Below are positions 58,466 through 64,000 of a DNA stretch of 64,000 nucleotides, in pieces. How positions within the stretch are numbered: position 1 is the first letter of the stretch; every line of letters starts with the position of its first letter. The DNA lies in contig NZ_CP128399.1 in assembly GCF_030389965.1 (NCBI RefSeq), positions 124,001 to 188,000 on the forward strand. The letters run 5' to 3'. The notes under the pieces were generated by a model. The model saw only the letters and a list, made by a program, of their open reading frames with translations, was not told the DNA's origin and did no database searches. This DNA is from Candidatus Chlorohelix allophototropha. GTDB taxonomy: Bacteria > Chloroflexota > Chloroflexia > Chloroheliales > Chloroheliaceae. Both the position numbers and the translations under genes were made by a program.

Positions 58466-59423
58466 ATACGTTAGAGCCGCTTAAAAAGTTCCATTCTCTT
58501 AAAAAATTCTCAATAGCTGCCTCAGCCTGTGAAGCATAATTACTTTCTGTAGCGTCTAACCATATAATTGCCGGGTCGCGTCTGAACCAAGTATGTTGCT
58601 GGCGTATATAGCGATGGGTGGCAAAGCGCATGCGGTTTTTTGCCTCATCAAGACTCATTTCGCCGCGCAGATAAGCCCCTACCTGCCCGTAACCAAGCCC
58701 GGTCATAGCGGGTGATGAGGGGGCGTAACCTGTTTCCAGCAAGCGTCTGGTTTCTTCGACCAACCCGCGTCTGAACATCTCTTCGATGCGTTCATCGGCG
58801 CGTTGGTATAAGGCTTCTCGTTCCAGTGTCAAGCCAAGTTTCAAAATCCGGTAGGACGCACCACGCTTACCGTGTACCTCAGAAAATTTGCGTCCGGTAC
58901 TGCGGTAAACTTCCAGCGCGCGAATGATACGCCTGGCGTTATTGGGAATGATATGAGCGCAAGCTTCAGGGTCTAGCTGTTGCAACTCGAGGAAAAGAGC
59001 CTCAGCACCATGTTCGGCAACTTCTTCTTCCAGTTTGCGTCGGTACTCGAGGTCGGGCGCTACGTGAGGTACTTCCCAGCCCTCACACATTGCATTGATA
59101 TAGAGCATCGTACCGCCTACTAGAAAGGGCAAATTACCGCGCTGCTGTATATCCTCAATGGCGCTGCTTGCCAAACGTTGGAAATCTGGAAGGGTGAACT
59201 CACTATCCGGGGGCACAATATCTATCAGATGGTGGGGGACACGGCGCAAATCTTCAGGGCTTGGCTTGGCGGTGGCAATATCCATCCCGGTATATACTTG
59301 GCGGCTATCCGCGCTGACAATTTCACCACAAAACTTTTCAGCCAGTATAACTGCAAGCGTACTTTTGCCGACAGCGGTAGCGCCGGTCAGCACTATCAAT
59401 GGTTTTAAGGGCGTTTGTTCCAC
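58461..59423 (-). CDS. miaA: tRNA dimethylallyltransferase MiaA
   Basis: MiaA transfers a dimethylallyl group to N6 of A37 in tRNAs that read codons starting with U. The 320-residue protein has the P-loop GATAVGKST, the substrate block VSADSRQVYTGMDIATAKPS, PHHLIDIVPPDSEF, PFLVGGTMLYINAMCEGW, NNARRIIRALEVYRSTG and the C-terminal RFATHRYIRQQHTWFRRD, all family signatures. Its start overlaps the stop of the parvulin-like lipoprotein gene by one base. In many genomes miaA neighbours hflX and hfq; here hflX is the next gene but no hfq is present. Confidence 0.95.
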   Translation of the reverse strand: MEQTPLKPLIVLTGATAVGKSTLAVILAEKFCGEIVSADSRQVYTGMDIATAKPSPEDLRRVPHHLIDIVPPDSEFTLPDFQRLASSAIEDIQQRGNLPFLVGGTMLYINAMCEGWEVPHVAPDLEYRRKLEEEVAEHGAEALFLELQQLDPEACAHIIPNNARRIIRALEVYRSTGRKFSEVHGKRGASYRILKLGLTLEREALYQRADERIEEMFRRGLVEETRRLLETGYAPSSPAMTGLGYGQVGAYLRGEMSLDEAKNRMRFATHRYIRQQHTWFRRDPAIIWLDATESNYASQAEAAIENFLREWNFLSGSNVL

Positions 59424-60751
59424 TATAAGAAGAATTTTACATTAGCCGCCTGTATTTTGGCGCGCATCCAATTATCAAAAGCCACGCTGCGTCCGTATGA
59501 TAAACCAGCCAGATATTCCCATTGGCTGGCATCTAGCGGGCGGTTCGGTTCGTAGCCTGTCAACGTAACCAATATCCAGCTTCCCCCATTTTGTATGGGC
59601 GCTGCAAATTGTCCTATTTTAAGACCTTTTAGCAAATTAAATAAATCGGTTTCCACCATCTGCTCGACTACCCAACCTGCATCACCTTTACGGTAGGCAG
59701 TCAGCATATCCTGAGATTTATCCTGAGCAGCTTTAGCAAAGGCTTCCGGCAAATTTGCAATTGGTATAGCCTGCAAATCTTTCATGGTAGCCTGCGCCGT
59801 AGCCTCATCTTTAAAAACAATCTGGCTGAAGCGCCATTGTGGAACTGGGTCGCCTATTTTTGGCAATTGCGCTCTTAGCTTCTGGTCAAGCTTTCGAGAA
59901 ACTACCGAAGGTTCTGCCTCAAATCTTCGATAATCATCGCGAGTAAGTCCCGTAATCTGCTTGAGCGCATCAAAGAAAGTTTGCTGACGTGCCACGGCGG
60001 TAGCAGCGGGTGACAGAATGGGATTAGGCGTTGGCAGAATAGTTGGGGTGGGCAAGGCAGTCACCCCCGGAGGCAGTGTTACAACCGCAATTGTAGCCAA
60101 TTCAATCGCCGCTGCCGCCGTGTATACCGGACGGGCAGTAGCGGTCGCTTCTAGGTCGGATTGACTAAAGGTTTGTACCGGGCCAATCTGGTTTCCAATC
60201 TCAATATCTATTTCGTCGGCAGTAGCAGTAATTCCAAACTCCTTTTTAGCTTCATTTATCAGAATTATATCTTGGAGATATTGTTGTAGTTTGCGTTTAT
60301 CCACCGGTTGGTAAGGCAACTCATCTAGTTGCTTTTGCAGTAACCGCAGTTGTTCAATATCCAATGCAGTCGGCTGTGGGCTTACCACAAAGGTCTGGTA
60401 AAAAAATAGGTCGCGGAAGGCGTAAAAGCGACGATAACGTAAATAATCAGCAAAGGTAATTGTTTGCCCATTCAATTCTGCTAGTAGCTGATTTGAAGGT
60501 AACGGTGTATTGGTTGGTCCCGCAGGTTGAGGGGTGTTGGTGGGAATAGCAGGTGTATCGGTTGGTAATGGAATCGGCGTAGCGTTTGGTGTGCGTGTCA
60601 CAGGAAGGGGAGTACCGGGTTTAGCATTGGTAGGGATGCCTTCCGGTAGGGTGGGAGTCGCATTAAGGACTTCTCCACAGCCTTGCAATAGCACAGTTAC
60701 CAACCACAGGCAACCAATCCATCTAATTACACGCAATTGATTTTTGTTCAT
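59423..60751 (-). CDS. SurA/PrsA-like (parvulin-type) foldase lipoprotein
   Basis: A 442-residue exported protein. The signal peptide ends in lipobox LLQGC (cysteine near residue 25); a Pro/Thr-rich linker of about 60 residues with repeated TPxPxPT units follows. A SurA_N-like helical region starts LLAELNGQTITFADYLRYRRF, with a Pro/Thr-rich insertion near 200-245. The C-terminal part (VPQWRFSQIVFKDEATAQ to GSWILVTLTGYE) has the spacing of a parvulin domain, though the usual HILV motif is replaced by SQIVF, so isomerase activity is doubtful. It likely assists folding of exported proteins. Promoter at 60879-60907. Confidence 0.8.
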   Translation of the reverse strand: MNKNQLRVIRWIGCLWLVTVLLQGCGEVLNATPTLPEGIPTNAKPGTPLPVTRTPNATPIPLPTDTPAIPTNTPQPAGPTNTPLPSNQLLAELNGQTITFADYLRYRRFYAFRDLFFYQTFVVSPQPTALDIEQLRLLQKQLDELPYQPVDKRKLQQYLQDIILINEAKKEFGITATADEIDIEIGNQIGPVQTFSQSDLEATATARPVYTAAAAIELATIAVVTLPPGVTALPTPTILPTPNPILSPAATAVARQQTFFDALKQITGLTRDDYRRFEAEPSVVSRKLDQKLRAQLPKIGDPVPQWRFSQIVFKDEATAQATMKDLQAIPIANLPEAFAKAAQDKSQDMLTAYRKGDAGWVVEQMVETDLFNLLKGLKIGQFAAPIQNGGSWILVTLTGYEPNRPLDASQWEYLAGLSYGRSVAFDNWMRAKIQAANVKFFL

Positions 60752-61123
60752 TATATATCCAGAGGTTCAATTTAACGCCCATTAGCTTGTTTAGAACCTC
60801 AAATTGGTTATCAAACCCACTATCCTTAGTCAACGCCGTTATCTACCATCCAACTCTGTAATTCATTTGGATAGTCCGAGTATAACCTATAGAGGAAATC
60901 AGAGCAATTGGGGCAACCCTAATGAGTAAAATCAAGAATTTTAATAATAATTTTATTCTATAGGTGGTAATTTTAACCCAACTTTTATAGTAAACCTATA
61001 TGATAAGGTCAAGGAAAAGTAGTTTATATAATTATGTGTTCATTAAAACATTGTTTTATGGGTATCGCTGTCTGGCAAATCACGTAGAAAACCTAATCAA
61101 CGTCACACCAGAAGGCGGTATTA
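60752..61123. other. A+T-rich divergent intergenic region
   Basis: No gene is supported in these 372 bases. It holds the promoter of the foldase gene (60879-60907, - strand). For the receiver gene a TATAAT at 61027-61032 is the only visible promoter element. Short repeats of ATAGGT/ACCTAT occur near 60885, 60960 and 60994. Confidence 0.45.
60879..60907 (-). promoter_or_regulatory. promoter of the foldase lipoprotein-miaA unit
   Basis: On the - strand TTGCTC (60907-60902) and TATACT (60884-60879) are 17 bases apart. The leader would be about 120 bases. miaA, overlapping downstream, is probably read from the same promoter. Confidence 0.5.
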
Positions 61124-61579
61124 ATGAACCTACAAATGCTACCACTCAAGGATACTTACAAGCTAAAAGCACTTTCTTCAACACCTAAAAAGATTTTGAT
61201 AATAGATGATAATTTCGTGCAGGCTTCCAAAACTAAGTTTATTCTTGAAGGCAAAGGTTATGAAATCGCCTTAGTGAGAGATGGAATTGAAGGTATTAAA
61301 AAAGCTGACGAAATTCGCCCTGATCTAATCGTTCTAGATCTATATCTTCCAAAGGTTAATGGATTTGAGGTATGTAAAACTCTTAAATCCACCAATAAAC
61401 TGCGTAATATACCGATTATCGTTTTTAGTAGCGAAAACAAGTTGAAAAATATGGTAACTGCTTACGAAATGGGCGCAGATTATTACGTGGTTAAAGGGGA
61501 AGAAGGGGAACATGTGTTGGTGTTGCTACTAGAGACGGTTTTTAGTCGTATGGATCGCTCTAGCCTACGCCCTTTCTAG
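61124..61579 (+). CDS. single-domain response regulator (receiver only)
   Basis: A 151-residue protein with one receiver domain after an N-terminal extension of about 20 residues. Acidic pair D28-D29 (ILIIDDN), phosphorylated D72 (LIVLDLYLPKVNG) and the conserved Ser and Lys in IIVFSSEN and YYVVKGEEGE are present. No output domain, so it acts by protein contact like CheY, PilH or Spo0F-type regulators. No kinase gene is adjacent. AGAAGG precedes the ATG. A terminator follows 50 bases after the stop. Confidence 0.9.
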   Translation: MNLQMLPLKDTYKLKALSSTPKKILIIDDNFVQASKTKFILEGKGYEIALVRDGIEGIKKADEIRPDLIVLDLYLPKVNGFEVCKTLKSTNKLRNIPIIVFSSENKLKNMVTAYEMGADYYVVKGEEGEHVLVLLLETVFSRMDRSSLRPF

Positions 61580-61630
61580 TTTTTTTTGGACAAATAACCT
61601 GCTTAAACGGCATAAGCAATCAACCACAAT

Positions 61631-61658
61631 CGCCCGGTCACTCCGGGCGTTTTATTTT
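61631..61658 (+). terminator. intrinsic terminator after the receiver gene
   Basis: CGCCCGG (61631-61637) pairs with CCGGGCG (61643-61649), followed by TTTTATTTT. Confidence 0.88.
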
Positions 61659-61663
61659 GTGCA

Positions 61664-61700
61664 ACAAAAAAGGCTTTGTATTAAAAAAACCACAAAGCCT
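61664..61700 (-). terminator. intrinsic terminator of the gene at 61720
   Basis: On the - strand AGGCTTTG (61700-61693) pairs with CAAAGCCT (61678-61671), followed by a T run (A at 61665-61670 on the + strand). It lies 20 bases after the stop codon. Confidence 0.8.
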
Positions 61701-61719
61701 TTAGAAAACCCAGAATTGT

Positions 61720-62058
61720 TTACATCGCGTTCGCTGGAAGCGGCGGCATTCCTTTACCGGTTGGTACATACACTACTCGGCTAAAGCTGGTGTGATAAGT
61801 GTATTCACGCCCAGAGTACTCTAGTTTGATTAAAAAGCCGGGATTAATCCCCTGTTGTTTCTTTAATCCCGCTTGCAGGTATCCCAATTGCGAGTCAGGC
61901 CATGTTACCGGAGTAACCGATACCAACTTGATTTTACCAACAAGCTCAGGCATATCTTCAATTCCGAGTACTTCCGCTAGGTCTTCCTTTGCCCGCTGCA
62001 CCATTTTATCTTGGCTATTACGGGTCGCGCCTTTTACCCAAACTGCTCCTCCAGCCAT
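61720..62058 (-). CDS. small protein of unknown function
   Basis: A 112-residue soluble protein. The core WPDSQLGYLQAGLKKQQGINPGFLIKLEYSGREYTYHTSF recalls a widespread small domain (W-x-D-x-x-LG ... PGY-x-I-x-L ... Y-x-YHT) seen in cyanobacteria and Chloroflexi, whose function I do not know; the recognition is from memory. An N-terminal helix (KEDLAEVLGIEDM) resembles the segment that precedes this domain elsewhere. It stands alone, 135 bases downstream of dnaX on the same strand. A short terminator follows. Confidence 0.72.
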   Translation of the reverse strand: MAGGAVWVKGATRNSQDKMVQRAKEDLAEVLGIEDMPELVGKIKLVSVTPVTWPDSQLGYLQAGLKKQQGINPGFLIKLEYSGREYTYHTSFSRVVYVPTGKGMPPLPANAM

Positions 62059-62193
62059 ATTATTTCTTCCTTTCCCAAAGTACGCAGAAAATGCCCGCGT
62101 TTAATTGCTTTTTTTACGCTAGACTCTACTTAAATTATAGCCTAAAGGCTTTGAAATAACAGAGAAAGGTATGTTAATAATTCGGGAATGAAA

Positions 62194-63999
62194 CTAATCA
62201 AAATCCTGTACAGTAGCGTTAAAGATTCGCGCTGCTGCACGTGAACGTTCGTCCAGCGGTGAGCTACCTTTCCCGGAATTTTTAGAATCTGTACGCGCAG
62301 AACCACCCGCACTATTCGGGTTGGTACTTTCATCAGATACGCACTGGATATAAATTGTCTGACCCAATAGCTGACTATACTGCTCTTCTACAAAAATTCT
62401 GGTCTTTTCCTGAGAAATTTTCTCACGATGGAACTGGTATTTGAAAGCTAGCATAATTTGCTTGCCTTGTACTCCTATTGGTTGCGCTTCGGTAAGTAAC
62501 GCTTTTACGGTGACTTGTGCGCTACCGATTTTATCCAGCAATTGTCCCCATACTTGTGTTACTTCAGCAAGAGTCAGGTTTGCGCCATCTGTTGCTGCTG
62601 GCGTAGAGGGCGTTTCTTGCTGGTTTACAGGCGCTAAGGGGCGTAGTGGGTTTATTACAGGCGGCTGTTTTTTCACCTGCGCTACTTCTGCTGGGTTTGC
62701 TGCTTTGGCAATTGGTGGCTCATCCTCATCAATAGGGGACACTATGGCTGGTTCTTTTTGCACCGCGGCAATGGCAGGACGGTGCTGATTAATGACAGGC
62801 GGTTCTCTATGCGCTACCGTCGGGGTAGGGGCAGCACGGTTAGGGACTTGGCGGGTTGTCGCTTGAGGTTGCACAACCGTTTCAGCCAACACTGCTTCCA
62901 TAAGCGCAATTTCAAGCGGCAATTGGGTATAAGGTGATACCTTCAGGTTATAATCAACTCCGCTGAAAATTTTGAGTAAGGTAATTAATTCAGATAAATT
63001 TATCCGCTTTGCCTGTTCTTGCATCCGATCCAGTAGCTCGTGCGGTAAATCGAGTAATTCGCGCGCCGATGGGTTTGCCTTGAGTAGCATCATGCCGCGC
63101 AGGTGTTCTACCAATTCACGATTGAAACGCTTCAAATCAACACCACTTTGCACCAGATTGCTGATTTGCTCAAGCCCTGATGCAAGCCCACGTTCAAGCA
63201 ATGCCTCTACGAAATCGGGGACAGCCTCACTATTCATTACACCAAGCATTTGCTTGACAGTTTCGAGGGTGATATTCCCATCGCTGAAAACAATTAGCTG
63301 ATCAAGCAGGCTAAGAGCATCGCGCAGACTTCCGGTTGCCTGCCGCGCTACCAATTCGAGAGAAGCTTTTTCAGCCTGCACTTTTTCTTCGCTGCATACA
63401 AACCGAAGCCGTGCCACTATTTGTTCAAGGCTGATACGCTGGAAATCAAAGCGTTGACAGCGCGATAATACTGTTGTCGGGATATCTTGCGGGTCGGTAG
63501 TAGCAAGCACAAAGATGGCGTGCGGAGGCGGTTCTTCCAGAGTTTTGAGCAGCGCATTAAAAGCAGGTTCGGTCAACATATGTACTTCGTCAATTATATA
63601 GAATTTCTTGCGTAATGCGCTGGGTTGGAAATTTATTTTATCGCGTAAGTCGCGGATATCTTCAATACCCCGGTTACTGGCAGCATCAATCTCGATTAAA
63701 TCCATCGCTCGCCCCTCGCTGATGCTGCGGCAAGCTTCACATTTGTTACAAGGGCGTGCGTTGATTTCAGTTTCGAGGCAATTTATTGCTTTGGCTAATA
63801 GGCGTGCGGTGGAAGTTTTTCCGGTGCCTCTGGGACCACAGAAAAGATAGGCATGCCCGACTCTTCCGGTGGTAATGGCATTTTTCAGGGTGCGCGTAAC
63901 TGCATCTTGACCGACCAGTTCGCCAAAGGTTTGTGAGCGCCACTTGCGGTAGAGTGATTGGGAGCGACTTAGCTTGTCGGGAGTATCGTCACTCTCCAT
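62194..63999 (-). CDS. dnaX: DNA polymerase III subunit gamma/tau
   Basis: DnaX is the clamp-loader ATPase of the replicative polymerase. The 601-residue protein has the N-terminal SLYRKWRSQTFGELVGQDAV, Walker A GPRGTGKTSTARLLA, the zinc module (CLETE, CNKCEAC), Walker B IIDEVHMLT, the sensor ATTDPQDIPTTVLSRCQRF and a lid, then domain III. From about 380 on a Pro/Ala-rich linker leads to a tau-like C-terminal domain (VTQVWGQLLDKIGSAQVTVKALL). The ATG at 63999 gives a short 14-residue extension before the conserved start and is one base from the window edge, so a longer protein cannot be excluded. Confidence 0.94.
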   Translation of the reverse strand: MESDDTPDKLSRSQSLYRKWRSQTFGELVGQDAVTRTLKNAITTGRVGHAYLFCGPRGTGKTSTARLLAKAINCLETEINARPCNKCEACRSISEGRAMDLIEIDAASNRGIEDIRDLRDKINFQPSALRKKFYIIDEVHMLTEPAFNALLKTLEEPPPHAIFVLATTDPQDIPTTVLSRCQRFDFQRISLEQIVARLRFVCSEEKVQAEKASLELVARQATGSLRDALSLLDQLIVFSDGNITLETVKQMLGVMNSEAVPDFVEALLERGLASGLEQISNLVQSGVDLKRFNRELVEHLRGMMLLKANPSARELLDLPHELLDRMQEQAKRINLSELITLLKIFSGVDYNLKVSPYTQLPLEIALMEAVLAETVVQPQATTRQVPNRAAPTPTVAHREPPVINQHRPAIAAVQKEPAIVSPIDEDEPPIAKAANPAEVAQVKKQPPVINPLRPLAPVNQQETPSTPAATDGANLTLAEVTQVWGQLLDKIGSAQVTVKALLTEAQPIGVQGKQIMLAFKYQFHREKISQEKTRIFVEEQYSQLLGQTIYIQCVSDESTNPNSAGGSARTDSKNSGKGSSPLDERSRAAARIFNATVQDFD

Positions 64000-64000
64000 T

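Overview
The window reads as a piece of chromosome from a moderate-GC member of the Chloroflexota (inference). The reasons are a LysW amino-group-carrier lysine operon controlled by a T-box leader, several lipoproteins with Thr/Pro-rich linkers behind a lipobox, a Ser/Thr kinase fused to WD40 repeats, many NarL/DegU-type two-component pairs, and no outer-membrane or LPS genes. Genes are dense on both strands. I see no rRNA, tRNA, CRISPR array, insertion sequence or prophage. Both ends cut or abut genes: threonine ammonia-lyase on the left, dnaX on the right.

Layout. 1-9.6 kb: 3' part of ilvA; a UPF0016 Mn/Ca exporter behind a yybP-ykoY-type manganese riboswitch; a lipoprotein hydrolase; a kinase-WD40 protein; a membrane-anchored PLD-family protein; murG and rnhB. 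9.6-14 kb: yraN, a larE-JAMM-membrane protein cluster, an SH3b protein and a trans-sulfuration PLP enzyme. 14-18.2 kb: a PD-(D/E)XK nuclease resembling the effector domain of Card1/Can2 but without CARF, a short promoter-to-terminator unit that may be a small RNA, and a RecD2-type helicase. 18.3-23.4 kb: the operon lysW-lysX-lysY-orf131-lysZ-lysJ behind a T-box whose specifier reads as lysine. 23.4-30.1 kb: a structured RNA candidate of about 185 nt, a membrane protein, two cyclophilins and two GT-C type membrane glycosyltransferases. 30.3-34.6 kb: two HisKA_3 kinases and one NarL-type regulator. 34.6-47.2 kb: rlmD-like, proC, clpS, zinc-ribbon proteins, a LytS/LytR pair with a third gene, a flavin reductase, a pterin pair (PTPS plus SDR), GT4, SDR, HD hydrolase and BadF-type kinase. 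47.4-56.7 kb: tldD-orf-tldE-peptide-binding lipoprotein-histidine kinase-response regulator, tightly coupled, followed by an ABC-2 exporter pair. 56.8-64 kb: hflX, miaA, a parvulin-like lipoprotein, a single-domain receiver, an unknown small protein and dnaX.

How they work together. The lysine operon is the clearest pathway: LysW carries the substrate, LysX loads it, LysZ, LysY and LysJ convert it, and uncharged lysine tRNA is predicted to switch the operon on. The TldD/E cluster is the best candidate for an undescribed system: a peptide-processing protease pair, an orphan peptide-binding lipoprotein, a two-component pair and an exporter in one run of genes. Other points worth attention are the Card1-like nuclease without a sensor domain, the two RNA candidates, the three-cysteine LarE coupled to a JAMM peptidase, and several palindromes placed exactly over predicted promoters.
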